From DQWO01 sp964478545 (GTDB taxonomy: Bacteria; Desulfobacterota; Anaeroferrophillalia; Anaeroferrophillales; Anaeroferrophillaceae): a DNA stretch of 17,034 nt. This document shows positions 1 to 8,550 of this stretch, one piece after another (position 1 is the stretch's first letter; every line of letters begins with the position of its first letter). A program made the translations under genes and the position numbers. The DNA lies in NCBI GenBank assembly GCA_964478545.1, contig CAYZIS010000046.1, positions 1-17,034 of the forward strand. Direction: 5' to 3'. The notes under the pieces are model-generated. The model saw nothing but the letters and a program-made list of their open reading frames with translations. It did not search any database and was not told the DNA's origin.

Positions 1-1222
1 AACTGACATTCCCAAAGATCCGGGGGAAAAGAACCGAACGCGCTTCGGCGATATTATTGCTGCCGGCCTGTACTCCAAGTTGGCCCGCCACGATAGTGAG
101 ATTCGCCTTTATCGCCTCCTGTGCCGCCGCCGAAAGACTCATCGGCGGACTTTCTGCTTCCGGTTCGCGGTTCAGCAATACGGCCTTTTTTAACACCTCA
201 AAGTCAGGTGATACACCGATTGCGCGCGCCGTCTTCATATTAATCGTCAGCTGACGCTTTTCCTCAAAAATCACCGGTTGCGTGCTCGCCGGCGCGCCAT
301 GGAGGACCGCCTCCATATTGAGCGCTGTCCGGCGGACCTTGCGGGAAAGATCGGCAGTCGCTTTTGCCGACATGAAGATGCCCTGTTCGACAGTAATCCC
401 ATCTGCAAGCGTGTAACTCGGCAGGTGCCGTTCAATCAGCCCGGCAATAAGCTTCTGTTTCGCCGCCCGATTCAGCCTGGGGAGGGGGGCAATCATCACT
501 GCTTGGACAACGGCGGGGATTTCAGCCGCCAGATCTTCGTCTGCGGTTGAATTTGTAGTGAAATGCAAGGCAATACCCTGACTTCTTGCCGTCTTGATCG
601 TCCGTTCGACGGCTTCGGGGAAAAAGCGATATTGCACTTCATCAACCAGTAAGGCAAGACGGGTAAATTCAATGACCTTGAGGAACGTTTCCAGTTCCAC
701 CTCAAATCGTGACTCGGTGGTCAGATAATTAAGGTTTTTGACGCCGCTTACGCCGCCACTGCGTGATATGCCGAGCAGATCCGGGTTAAACACGAAGGGC
801 GCGAAGGTGGGTTTACGCAAGTTGCCGCTCGTGGCGGCGAGTTGACTCGACAGCAATCCCAAGGCCAAAACCATGTCGACTTCCGGGTCATTTTGCAAAC
901 GAGCCAACGCGGCGGTGATCCGATCCGTCGACCACTGCCCGTCAAACTGTTTCGACTCGGGAAAGCGAATTATAAATTCGCCTGCGGTCAAATTCCTTAG
1001 TTCATCCAAAAAAAGCAAACGAAGCTCTCCGAGCCCTTCCATCGAACCGTCTGTCACCACGCCGATTGTGACCACGGGCCTGTTTTCCGCCAAGGCATAC
1101 GTACTCATCAGCAACATGGTGACGATAAGCGCGAACAGTTTCTTTATTGCCTGGGTCCAGCCAATAGATACGTAAACGCTTACGCTTTTTAACCATTGTT
1201 GGTTCTGTTTTGGCATTCGCAT
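1..1222 (-). CDS. ABC-type substrate-binding domain fused to TolC-like outer-membrane efflux domain (3'-truncated by window edge)
   Basis: The reading frame is open for 407 codons from an ATG 4 nt after the stop of the upstream gene and runs off the window. Residues 1-25 are polar. Residues 26-45 (IKKLFALIVTMLLMSTYALA) form a hydrophobic signal-like segment ending in ALA. Residues ~48-345 read like the ABC transporter substrate-binding family COG2984: VVTIGVVTDG, a DPEVDMVLALGLLSS segment, and a terminal TINMKTARAIGVSPDFEVL. From ~359 (MSLSAAAQEAIKANLTIVAG, then LGVQAGSNNIAEARSVLFPR) the sequence matches the first helix of the TolC/OEP repeat. A periplasmic ligand-binding lobe therefore seems covalently joined to an outer-membrane channel. 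It is coupled to the acetyltransferase gene upstream. Domain names rest on pattern recognition without a search. The start could also be the ATG two codons later. Confidence 0.75.
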   Translation of the reverse strand, partial: MRMPKQNQQWLKSVSVYVSIGWTQAIKKLFALIVTMLLMSTYALAENRPVVTIGVVTDGSMEGLGELRLLFLDELRNLTAGEFIIRFPESKQFDGQWSTDRITAALARLQNDPEVDMVLALGLLSSQLAATSGNLRKPTFAPFVFNPDLLGISRSGGVSGVKNLNYLTTESRFEVELETFLKVIEFTRLALLVDEVQYRFFPEAVERTIKTARSQGIALHFTTNSTADEDLAAEIPAVVQAVMIAPLPRLNRAAKQKLIAGLIERHLPSYTLADGITVEQGIFMSAKATADLSRKVRRTALNMEAVLHGAPASTQPVIFEEKRQLTINMKTARAIGVSPDFEVLKKAVLLNREPEAESPPMSLSAAAQEAIKANLTIVAGQLGVQAGSNNIAEARSVLFPRIFGNVS

Positions 1223-1226
1223 ACTT

Positions 1227-3911
1227 TCAATCAAGCTTCAGGATTACCCTCATAATTTCAGGCTCATCAGGAACCCACACTCGGGTAAACCCCATCACTT
1301 CACAAAGTTTCAGCATCGGCTGATTGTCGGCCAATACATCGCCATAAAGTTCGCCGATCCCGCGCTCACGGGCGTAGTCAATGATACGCCGCATGAGAAA
1401 CACCCCCAGTCCCAGACCGGTCATCTCATGATGGACAATGATCGCGTACTCCGCTTTCTCATTATCCGGATCAGCGATGATACGAACGAGCCCATAAATG
1501 TTGGTCTTGCCGGGGATACCGGATTCGGTCAGGAGTAATGCCATCTCCCGGTCATAGTCAATTTGGGTAAATCGCGCCGCGTTTAGATGGCTCAGTACTT
1601 TCATCGGCAGAAAAAACCGCAAACGGATTTCTTCCGCGGTCAAATTGGCAAATACCCGTTGAAGCGAGGGCTCGTCTTCAGGCACGATGGGACGCAACAA
1701 CAATGTGCGCCCATCACCAAGCGGTACTTCTTCTTCCAATGCTTTGGGATAGGGACAAATTGCCAGACGTTCTTGGGCATGACCTGAGCAGGCTTTGACC
1801 TTGATCCGCGTATCAAGGCCAATGACACCGTTAGCGTCTGCCAGCAAAGGATTGATATCAAGCTCGACAATCTCTCCCATATCGATTACCAACTGGGATA
1901 AACGTACCAAGGTCAAAGTTATTGCCTCCAGATCAACCGCCGGTTGATCTCTATATCCCTCAAGCAACTTATAGACTCGCGTGCGTTTCATCATTTCCCG
2001 GGCAAGATGCATGTTGAGCGGCGGCAACCCCAAGGCCTTATCATTAATCACTTCAACCGCAGTCCCACCGTGGCCAAACAAAAGTACAGGACCAAATTGG
2101 CGATCCTCGATAACCCCGATAATCAATTCCCGACTACCGGGACGCCGCACCATAGGCTGGACGGTGAATCCATCGATATGAGCGTTGGGACAAATCGATT
2201 CGATCCGCTTGAGCATGCCTTCTGCTGCTTCTTGAACTGCAGTCGATTGTTCAAGATCCAGGACAACCCCACCGACATCGGATTTATGGGTGATGTCCGG
2301 CGACAGGATCTTAAGAGCAACCGGTTGTCCCATTTCTTCGGCCGCCTGCGCGGCCTGAACAGGTGACTTAGCAACTACCGTCGGTACGCAAGGAATCCCG
2401 TAGGCAGACAACACCGCTTTACTTTCCGGTTCAGTCAACCAATCACGGCCTTCCTGAAGGACACTGCTGATATAGTTTTTTGCCGCCAGCGTATCCGGGG
2501 TAAAAGCTTCGGGTATCGAAGGAGGCGTTTGCATCAATAGTTCTTGATTACGACGGTAGTTGACCATCTGCATGAATGCCCGAACCGCCGCTTCCGGGGT
2601 CTCGTAGGAGGGTATCCCATGGTTCATGAACAAGCGGCGGGCCGGCCTCGCAGCCTCTTCCCCGGCCCAATTTGTCAGGACGCAAACGCGACGATGTTTG
2701 TCAACAGCGTCGATTACCGCCTGGGCTGCTTCCGTAGCGGAAGCGACTGCGGTAGGACAATTAAGAACTAATGTGGCATCAATATTCCGGTCTTCCAACA
2801 AGACCTCAAAAGCGGCACCATAGCGACTGCCCGGAGCGTCACCAATAATATCCACAGGGTTGCCATGCGACCAGGTCGCGGGCAAAACATTATTAAGCTG
2901 GGCGATCGTCTCCGTGGATAATTCAGCCAAGCGGCCACCATATTCAATCAAAGCATCCGTTGCCAGAACTCCAAGACCACCACCGTTGGAAAGAATGGTC
3001 AGACGATCACCATCCGGTAAACGCCCCGCAGTCAAGGACTCCACAGCTTCGAATAATTCCTCCAAGCTGTGCACCCGCAACATGCCGGCCCGGCGTATTG
3101 CGGCGTCATAGACTTCGTCCATGCCGGCCATGGCGCCGGTATGGGATGCGGCGGCCCGAGCTCCTTCAGCATAACGTCCAGCCTTTATGACAATAACTGG
3201 TTTCGACCGGGCCGCAGCCCGGGCTGCCGACATAAACTTGCGTGCTTGGGTAATTGATTCAACATACAGCAAAATCGCTGTGGTCGCCATATCATTAGCA
3301 AGATAGTCAAGCATATCACCAAAATCGACATCCGCCATATTACCCAGCGAAACCAGATAAGAAAAACCAATTTTGCGCGATTTGGCCCAGTCCAATACCG
3401 AGGTCACAATCGCTCCCGACTGCGCCACAAAAGCGAGGTGACCTTCCAACGGAGAGGTGTGGGCAAAACTGGCGTTTAAACCAACGCCCGGCACCATGAC
3501 TCCAAGGCAGTTGGGACCATTGATGCGCAAAAGGCAGGGTCGTGCGGCATCGAGCATCGCCTGACAAAGTTGACGATGCTCAGCCCCAGCGGTTTCGGAA
3601 AAACCCGCACTGATAACGACAGCCGCCCGTGTACCTTTTCGGGCAAGTTCGGCAATAATCCCAGGGACGGTCGTTGGCGGAGTCGCAATGACCGCCAGAT
3701 CCGCTGGTTCAGGAAGACTGGAGATCTCTTTGTATACCCGAATGCCACCAATAAAACGATGATGAGGACTAACCAGATCGATAGGGCCATCAAAACCACC
3801 AGACAAAAGATTGCTGACAAGAACGGCTCCGACCGACTGTGCTTCGTCACTTGCGCCAATGAGAGTGATGGAGCGCGGTTGAAACAGGTACTTAAGATTA
3901 CGGACACTCAT
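1227..3911 (-). CDS. Acetate--CoA ligase (ADP-forming)-like / GNAT protein acetyltransferase fusion (Pat-like)
   Basis: An 894-aa multidomain protein. Residues ~5-135 form a CoA-binding Rossmann domain (SITLIGAS near the start). This is followed by succinyl-CoA-synthetase-like ligase domains, an ATP-grasp domain (~490-700; YGIPCVPT, then ALKILSPDITHKSDVGGV) and a C-terminal GNAT domain (~725-894; GLGLGVFLMRR acetyl-CoA loop). This is the architecture of the bacterial protein lysine acetyltransferase Pat/YfiQ. From family knowledge, the synthetase half of YfiQ-type enzymes is usually inactive. Here the SHTGAMAG motif keeps the histidine (~257) that is phosphorylated in ADP-forming synthetases, so catalysis by the ligase half is possible. 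The ATG at 3911 is preferred over a TTG six codons upstream because GAGG lies 5 nt before it. It is co-oriented with the PBP-TolC gene 4 nt downstream. Confidence 0.9.
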   Translation of the reverse strand: MSVRNLKYLFQPRSITLIGASDEAQSVGAVLVSNLLSGGFDGPIDLVSPHHRFIGGIRVYKEISSLPEPADLAVIATPPTTVPGIIAELARKGTRAAVVISAGFSETAGAEHRQLCQAMLDAARPCLLRINGPNCLGVMVPGVGLNASFAHTSPLEGHLAFVAQSGAIVTSVLDWAKSRKIGFSYLVSLGNMADVDFGDMLDYLANDMATTAILLYVESITQARKFMSAARAAARSKPVIVIKAGRYAEGARAAASHTGAMAGMDEVYDAAIRRAGMLRVHSLEELFEAVESLTAGRLPDGDRLTILSNGGGLGVLATDALIEYGGRLAELSTETIAQLNNVLPATWSHGNPVDIIGDAPGSRYGAAFEVLLEDRNIDATLVLNCPTAVASATEAAQAVIDAVDKHRRVCVLTNWAGEEAARPARRLFMNHGIPSYETPEAAVRAFMQMVNYRRNQELLMQTPPSIPEAFTPDTLAAKNYISSVLQEGRDWLTEPESKAVLSAYGIPCVPTVVAKSPVQAAQAAEEMGQPVALKILSPDITHKSDVGGVVLDLEQSTAVQEAAEGMLKRIESICPNAHIDGFTVQPMVRRPGSRELIIGVIEDRQFGPVLLFGHGGTAVEVINDKALGLPPLNMHLAREMMKRTRVYKLLEGYRDQPAVDLEAITLTLVRLSQLVIDMGEIVELDINPLLADANGVIGLDTRIKVKACSGHAQERLAICPYPKALEEEVPLGDGRTLLLRPIVPEDEPSLQRVFANLTAEEIRLRFFLPMKVLSHLNAARFTQIDYDREMALLLTESGIPGKTNIYGLVRIIADPDNEKAEYAIIVHHEMTGLGLGVFLMRRIIDYARERGIGELYGDVLADNQPMLKLCEVMGFTRVWVPDEPEIMRVILKLD

Positions 3912-3960
3912 GAACACCTCAAATTGCAAACAGATAGTTTTCTAAAATATATCAAAACCT

Positions 3961-4120
3961 AAATTGAGCGGTTAGCTTTTAGCCGTTAGCTATTAGTTCA
4001 ATGATTACAGGATGTTTACTATTGCAAGCTGCCATCCGTTAGGTCTTATTGCTAATGAACGTAATGTCTTGATTTTTTAAGCTAAATGCTGATAACTAAT
4101 CGCTAATTGCTTAGCTTAAT
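3961..4120. repeat. AT-rich intergenic region with TTAGC/GCTAA repeat clusters
   Basis: The 277-nt gap between the acetyltransferase start and the CBS gene end has no credible gene. It holds two oppositely oriented clusters of a short word: TTAGC at about 3972-3995 (three copies plus a TTAGT variant), and GCTAA/CTAAT variants at 4051-4056 and 4079-4116. The clusters could pair imperfectly as a long hairpin. This style of intergenic repeat is familiar from deltaproteobacterial genomes; its function is unknown to me. Confidence 0.5.
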
Positions 4121-4164
4121 CAAAACCCTCTTGACACTATGCATTGTTTTTTGAAAATCAGTTC

Positions 4165-4186
4165 AAGACCGGCAAAATCCCGTCTT
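4165..4186 (-). terminator. Possible terminator hairpin after the CBS gene
   Basis: Three bases beyond the CBS stop codon, the minus strand reads AAGACGGG, a 6-nt loop, then CCGGTCTT, giving 7 of 8 pairs. Only a short T stretch follows, after several other bases, so termination strength is uncertain. Confidence 0.4.
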
Positions 4187-4188
4187 AC

Positions 4189-4623
4189 TCATTCCGGAAC
4201 CGCATGATAATATTGCAATAAATCCAACATGGTGAGATCGGCTATCACCTTTTTTTCCCTGTCCAGAATGGGGATTTCTTTAACCAGGGCCTTGATCATC
4301 CGCTTGATCACCGCATCGAGCTCATCTTCACCGGTGGCAGAGACAACCCCCTTATTCATGATATCTTTCGCCGTTTCAGCGGTAATCATCGGGATAATGA
4401 AACGTGAGTGAACGACAGGCTCAAAGTTTTGGGGAAACAGATACCTGATCAGGGTTCCCAGGGAAATAACTCCCGTACAGGTTCCCTCTTTATCAACCAC
4501 GTACATAAGGCGGGTATGGGGATAGTGCAGCATTTGCTGCAAAACCCCCTGAATGGTTTCATCCTCTTCAACCAGGGGCAATCCCCTTTCATCCATGGTT
4601 GCCAGTAATTCCTTGATTTTCAT
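4189..4623 (-). CDS. Tandem CBS-domain protein
   Basis: A 144-aa protein made of two CBS motifs: residues ~8-63 (LPLVEEDETIQGVLQQM, RLMYVVDKEGTCTGVISLGTLI) and ~80-140 (AKDIMNKGVV, KEIPILDREKKVIADLTMLDLL). CBS pairs bind adenosyl nucleotides and gate transporters or enzymes. It starts 3 nt after the stop of the antiporter gene, so translation is probably coupled. The obvious inference is that it is a detached cytoplasmic regulatory subunit for that antiporter, since other members of the family carry such domains fused at the C-terminus. No catalytic domain is present. Confidence 0.85.
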   Translation of the reverse strand: MKIKELLATMDERGLPLVEEDETIQGVLQQMLHYPHTRLMYVVDKEGTCTGVISLGTLIRYLFPQNFEPVVHSRFIIPMITAETAKDIMNKGVVSATGEDELDAVIKRMIKALVKEIPILDREKKVIADLTMLDLLQYYHAVPE

Positions 4624-4626
4624 CGG

Positions 4627-5868
4627 CTATTCCTTTACGGTTTCCCCCGCATGAGTCAAGGCAAATTTAACCAGAGGTGGGGCGATTAACTCACTGATAA
4701 TCACGGCTCCCAATACTGCGTTAACCATGATCTCGGCTACCCGTGGTTCCATCAGGGATTCGGCCATGAGGATGAGGCCAATGGTCACCCCGGCCGTAGG
4801 CAGCAAAGCATAGCCCAGATATTTTTTAACCACCGCCGGGGCATGGGAGAAATCAGCCCCCAGCCATACGCCCATAAACTTACCGGCAAAACGACTGACA
4901 ACAATAAGTAAACTGATAATTCCGGCCGTTTTAATCACTGTAACATCAAAATGGGCACCGGCGAGAGTAAAAAACAGGGCAAATATCGTTTCTTCAATGT
5001 TTTCTACTGCCTGAAAAAGGACATCGCATTGTTTGGCACGGTTGACAACATAGAATCCAAGCATCATACTGGCCAGGAGAGGGGAAAGTTTCAGCTGGTC
5101 GGCAATGCCGGCACAAAACAGGATGTTTCCCAAAATCACTACCAACAGGGAGCCCTTTTTTTTCACCCAGGCAGCCAAAAGCGTTAAGAAGAAACCAAAA
5201 ACAACGCCTAAAAAAGCGGAACCTATAATTACCAGCAGGGGTTCAAGTGCCATTTTATGCATCACGGAGGTTCCCTGCACCCTGGTTAAAGCCCCGACTA
5301 TACTGCTGGCAAAGGCATAAAGGATGATGGCCATGCCATCATCAAGGGCGACCACACCCAGCAAGGTAGTCGTCAGCGGACCCTTGGCCTGACATTCATG
5401 CACGATGGCCAAAACAGCCGCCGGTGCCGTGGCCGCAGACACCGCCCCGATAATCAGCGCCAACGGCAAACAAACCTGTAACCAGGGGGCAGAAGGAAGA
5501 ATGAGTTTCACAATCCAGGCGCCCAGGGAGCCCATCATCACGAAGGTTACAACAAAAGCCCCGAGTGATTCAGTAACATTGATCCAGACAATACTTCTCC
5601 CCAATTGCTTAAGCCTAGACAATTTCAGACTGCCACCGATGGAATAGGCAATGATTGCCAGGGCTATATCGGTTATGATTGACAATTTTCCCCGGATCAA
5701 TGCCGCCGGAATGATTCCGGATATTGAAGGACTCAACAATATTCCGGCAACGATATAGCCGGTTACCCGGGGAAATTTGAGCCAATTGGCAAATCGGCCA
5801 CCGAAATAGCCGCAGAGGAAGAAAATCCCCAGAGCCTCTAAAATATTAATCGACAGCCAGTCATTCAT
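4627..5868 (-). CDS. Cation:proton antiporter, CPA2/NhaA-fold family
   Basis: A 413-aa integral membrane protein with about 11-13 hydrophobic helices. The N-terminus (GYFGGRFANWLKFPRVTGYI) is typical of the CPA2 (KefB/NapA-like) group. The core carries APAAVLAIVHE and a following ALDDGMAI, the DD-containing ion-binding helix. It should exchange Na+ or K+ for H+ across the inner membrane. It lacks the C-terminal TrkA-N/RCK domain of KefB/KefC; the neighbouring two-CBS protein may supply regulation. Start ATG 5868 has only a weak upstream GGAT. The ion specificity cannot be read from the sequence. Confidence 0.88.
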   Translation of the reverse strand: MNDWLSINILEALGIFFLCGYFGGRFANWLKFPRVTGYIVAGILLSPSISGIIPAALIRGKLSIITDIALAIIAYSIGGSLKLSRLKQLGRSIVWINVTESLGAFVVTFVMMGSLGAWIVKLILPSAPWLQVCLPLALIIGAVSAATAPAAVLAIVHECQAKGPLTTTLLGVVALDDGMAIILYAFASSIVGALTRVQGTSVMHKMALEPLLVIIGSAFLGVVFGFFLTLLAAWVKKKGSLLVVILGNILFCAGIADQLKLSPLLASMMLGFYVVNRAKQCDVLFQAVENIEETIFALFFTLAGAHFDVTVIKTAGIISLLIVVSRFAGKFMGVWLGADFSHAPAVVKKYLGYALLPTAGVTIGLILMAESLMEPRVAEIMVNAVLGAVIISELIAPPLVKFALTHAGETVKE

Positions 5869-6322
5869 GCCGCGTCATCCGGTTTGTCAAGGGGGAAAAA
5901 CTACTAACGCGGGGTAACGCCCGCAAGCCAAATCAATGTACCAGGATGTCCCTGGCAATTTCCTGTTTTTTATACCCCTCAAGGAGGTACTGAAAAGAGT
6001 GACAGGAATTCAGAAGTAAGTTACTAAAAACCATGCCCAACAAAGAATCAACCCACAAAAATTAAGAATATGGAATAGTTTTTTAAATCCCCTTAGGATC
6101 TTGGATTAATTTGTTTTTACCGTAAACATGCATAAGTTTAATCCAATTTTTAGTGATGTCAAATGCCATATGGCAACAATCATCATCTGATCCCAGTTGA
6201 CAAAACACCAAAAAGGGTTACATTTCATTATAAGAACAACAGGCAACACGCCATTTCATAAGTATAGTTTACTAATAACAAGGCTGGAAGAAGAAATAAG
6301 AAATCAATACAGGAGGCTTACC
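5869..6322. other. Divergent intergenic region
   Basis: The region separates the minus-strand antiporter from the plus-strand helical protein. No convincing gene was seen; the frame open from 6197 is only an upstream extension of the next CDS. Contents: a small hairpin CCAGG-5 nt-CCTGG at 5941-5955, an AGGAGG-type site near 5984 with no ORF behind it, a 9-bp dyad at 6101-6146, and a perfect 12-bp palindrome TGCCATATGGCA at 6164-6175. These are likely promoter or operator elements for one or both genes. Confidence 0.5.
6101..6151 (+). promoter_or_regulatory. Perfect 9-bp inverted repeat followed by T5
   Basis: TTGGATTAA at 6101-6109 and TTAATCCAA at 6138-6146, with an inner GTTT/AAAC pairing, then TTTTT. 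It is AT-rich and terminator-shaped on the plus strand, but no plus-strand gene lies upstream in this window. It could be an attenuator or operator in the leader of the helical-protein gene. Confidence 0.4.
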
Positions 6323-7489
6323 ATGCTGGACACCATGAAAAAGGAAATAGCGGAAAACATCAAAGAAACCAATGAATCAGGAGAGATAAGTACGCAGGAA
6401 GTTGAAATTATTATTGAACATGCCGTTGCCAAAGCAGAGCAAAGCGCCAAAGCCGGGAAGGAGGCCATAGGCATTCAGGCAATGGCAAAAGAAACGCTTG
6501 TCACGGCAATTCAGGAATTGAAATCGGCAGGAAGAGCAACCAAAATAAACATTGAAGCAGTCGTCAATGGAACAATGAAAGGAATCAACAAAAGCACCAA
6601 AGAAGCTCTCAATGACATCGACATGGAACTGCTCAAGACAAAGTATCGGCTTGAAGAACAAAAAGACCGGTTTTCTTCGCAGCTGAAAGATGCCTTAAAC
6701 GGTGCTAAACAAGCGGCCTCTTCATTTTCTACCGAGACCAAAGCCAAGATAGAAGAGGCGGTTACCGACGCAAAGCTTAAAAGTGTTGAGATCCTGGGCT
6801 TGATGAAGGAAACAATTAAACAGAGCGTTACCACCGTTATTGATGAAGGAAAAGATGTCGAAGAAAAAGTTGCTCAGATTACGAGAACCGCGACAGAAAA
6901 TGCCTTAAGCGAGGGACGGCTAAGCGCTAAAAAAGTCAAGGACGTCTCTCAAACAACTATTTTAGCTGCAATTGAAGCGGCACAAGGGGCTGGAAAAGAG
7001 GTTAAAGAGACAACCCGAGGGGCGATAGAAGGCACAAAACAGGGGCTTACCGCTAGCATTGAAAAGGCGAAAGAAAAACTCGCGGAAGTGAAGGATAAAT
7101 CGGAAGAGCTGGTAGAAGAGGACATAAAACAGACGATAAAAGATTTCAAAGCTATTAATCATGATTTTATCGAAGCACTCAGCAATACCGCCAGTAAAGT
7201 TGATACTGTTGCCAAGGAAGTTCTCAATGAGAGTATCAACGGGATGAGGGGAAGTACTTCCCGGATCAAAAAAAGTGCTGAAGAAGCCGCAAATACAGCC
7301 ATTGAATACTTAAAAAGGAAGGCGCCCAAAGCGGTCAACAACGCCAAGGATAAAGCTCTGAAAGCCGCCGAAATTGCTAAAGATGAGCTGAGAGAGGTCT
7401 CTGAAAAAATGGTAAAAATCGCCAAAGGGGCATTTTCAGGGATGGTGGAAGGGGCAAAAAAAGCAATGAAAAATGATGATGAACAATAA
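6323..7489 (+). CDS. Long amphipathic-helix repeat protein (LEA/apolipoprotein-like), function unknown
   Basis: ATG 6323 is chosen because a perfect AGGAGG (6311-6316) sits 6 nt upstream; the open frame extends to 6197 without an RBS. The 388-aa product has no Cys or Trp and is rich in Ala, Lys and Glu. It is a near-continuous series of helical segments such as AIEAAQGAGKEVKETTRGAI and AEEAANTAIEYLKRKAPKAV, with no signal peptide or membrane helix. This resembles LEA-like, phasin-like or apolipoprotein-like helical proteins that bind surfaces or protect against desiccation, but no specific family is recognised. It is followed after 41 nt by amrS on the same strand, so the two may share a transcript. 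Confidence 0.75.
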   Translation: MLDTMKKEIAENIKETNESGEISTQEVEIIIEHAVAKAEQSAKAGKEAIGIQAMAKETLVTAIQELKSAGRATKINIEAVVNGTMKGINKSTKEALNDIDMELLKTKYRLEEQKDRFSSQLKDALNGAKQAASSFSTETKAKIEEAVTDAKLKSVEILGLMKETIKQSVTTVIDEGKDVEEKVAQITRTATENALSEGRLSAKKVKDVSQTTILAAIEAAQGAGKEVKETTRGAIEGTKQGLTASIEKAKEKLAEVKDKSEELVEEDIKQTIKDFKAINHDFIEALSNTASKVDTVAKEVLNESINGMRGSTSRIKKSAEEAANTAIEYLKRKAPKAVNNAKDKALKAAEIAKDELREVSEKMVKIAKGAFSGMVEGAKKAMKNDDEQ

Positions 7490-7519
7490 AGCTGTGCACA
7501 TGTTTCAGCAATAGCTTTA
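7487..7519 (+). promoter_or_regulatory. Intercistronic stem-loop overlapping stop codon and abutting amrS RBS
   Basis: TAAAGCT (starting at the stop codon of the helical protein) pairs with AGCTTTA at 7513-7519 across a 19-nt loop. The amrS AGGAGG begins 2 nt later. There is no T-run, so this is more likely an mRNA-processing or translation-modulating hairpin than a terminator. Confidence 0.4.
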
Positions 7520-7530
7520 AAGGAGGCACG

Positions 7531-8547
7531 ATGATGAAAGAAGCCATGTTTTATAAACCAGGAGAGGAAAATGATGTTTTCTGCGGCTTATGCAACCACC
7601 GCTGCCATATCAAGGAGGGTAAGCGGGGCATCTGCGGGGTGCGGGAAAACCAGGGTGGAAAGCTGTACAGCCTGGTTTATGGCCGGCTGGTGGCCGAACA
7701 CATTGATCCCATTGAAAAGAAGCCCATGTTCAACTTCCTGCCCGGTAGCAGATCCTTCTCCATTGCCACCGTCGGCTGTAATTTCCAGTGTCTCCACTGC
7801 CAGAACGCCGACATTTCGCAATATCCCCATCTACACGACGGCGAGATAACTGGCAACGAACGTCGGCCGGAATCCGTGGTTGACCATGCGGTGCGGGAAA
7901 ATTGCGCCAGTATCAGCTACACATACGTAGAACCAACCATCTTCTATGAATTTGCTTATGACTGCTCGGTATTGGCCCATGAACGGCAGCTGAAAAATAT
8001 TTTTGTCAGTAACGGTTTCATGACCCCCGAGGTTACCCGTCATCTGGCAAGAGTTCTGGACGGTATCAATATTGATATCAAAGGATTTACCGATGATTTT
8101 TATAAAAAGGTATGCAAAGCCAGGCTCCAGCCGGTGCTGGATAATGTCAAGCTCATGCATGAATTAGGCGTCTGGGTTGAGGTAACCACCCTGATCATCC
8201 CGGGGCTCAATGATTCACCGGAGGAATTACGTGGCATTGCCAAATTCATCAAAGGGGTTTCTCCGGCCATACCCTGGCATGTAACCGCCTTTTACCCAAC
8301 TTACAAAATGCAGGATCGTCCCCCAACCCCGGCTTCAATTCTGCGCCAGGCCAGGGAGATAGGCCTTGAGGAGGGATTGCGATTTGTTTATGAAGGCAAC
8401 ATCTCCGGTGAGGGAGGTGAAAGCACTTACTGCCCGGCCTGTGGCGAAGAATTGATCAAGCGCTATGGCTTCAGCATCCGGCGCAACAACATGGTTGACG
8501 GTCGCTGCGGCAAATGCGGCGAAAAGATTGAAGGCGTGTGGAGCTAA
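7531..8547 (+). CDS. amrS: AmmeMemoRadiSam system radical SAM enzyme AmrS
   Basis: A 338-aa radical SAM protein. An N-terminal Cys cluster (CGLCNHRCHIKEGKRGICGV, ~18-36) precedes the 4Fe-4S motif C83-x3-C87-x2-C90 (GCNFQCLHCQNADISQ). The middle contains the TIM-barrel signatures YVEPTIFYEF and GINIDIKGF. The C-terminus has a zinc ribbon (C301/C304...C326/C329) ending in GVWS, as is usual for AmrS. The family resembles pyruvate formate-lyase activase, but the in vivo substrate is not established. The partner genes that give the system its name (MEMO1 and AMMECR1 types) are not in this window. Two ATGs (7531, 7534) follow AGGAGG at 4 and 7 nt; either may be used. Confidence 0.93.
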   Translation: MMKEAMFYKPGEENDVFCGLCNHRCHIKEGKRGICGVRENQGGKLYSLVYGRLVAEHIDPIEKKPMFNFLPGSRSFSIATVGCNFQCLHCQNADISQYPHLHDGEITGNERRPESVVDHAVRENCASISYTYVEPTIFYEFAYDCSVLAHERQLKNIFVSNGFMTPEVTRHLARVLDGINIDIKGFTDDFYKKVCKARLQPVLDNVKLMHELGVWVEVTTLIIPGLNDSPEELRGIAKFIKGVSPAIPWHVTAFYPTYKMQDRPPTPASILRQAREIGLEEGLRFVYEGNISGEGGESTYCPACGEELIKRYGFSIRRNNMVDGRCGKCGEKIEGVWS

Positions 8548-8550
8548 TAA

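Noticed and set aside
1944..2366. Plus-strand 140-codon open frame
   Set aside because: Antisense to the ATP-grasp region of the acyl-CoA synthetase fusion; low-complexity shadow with no family features.
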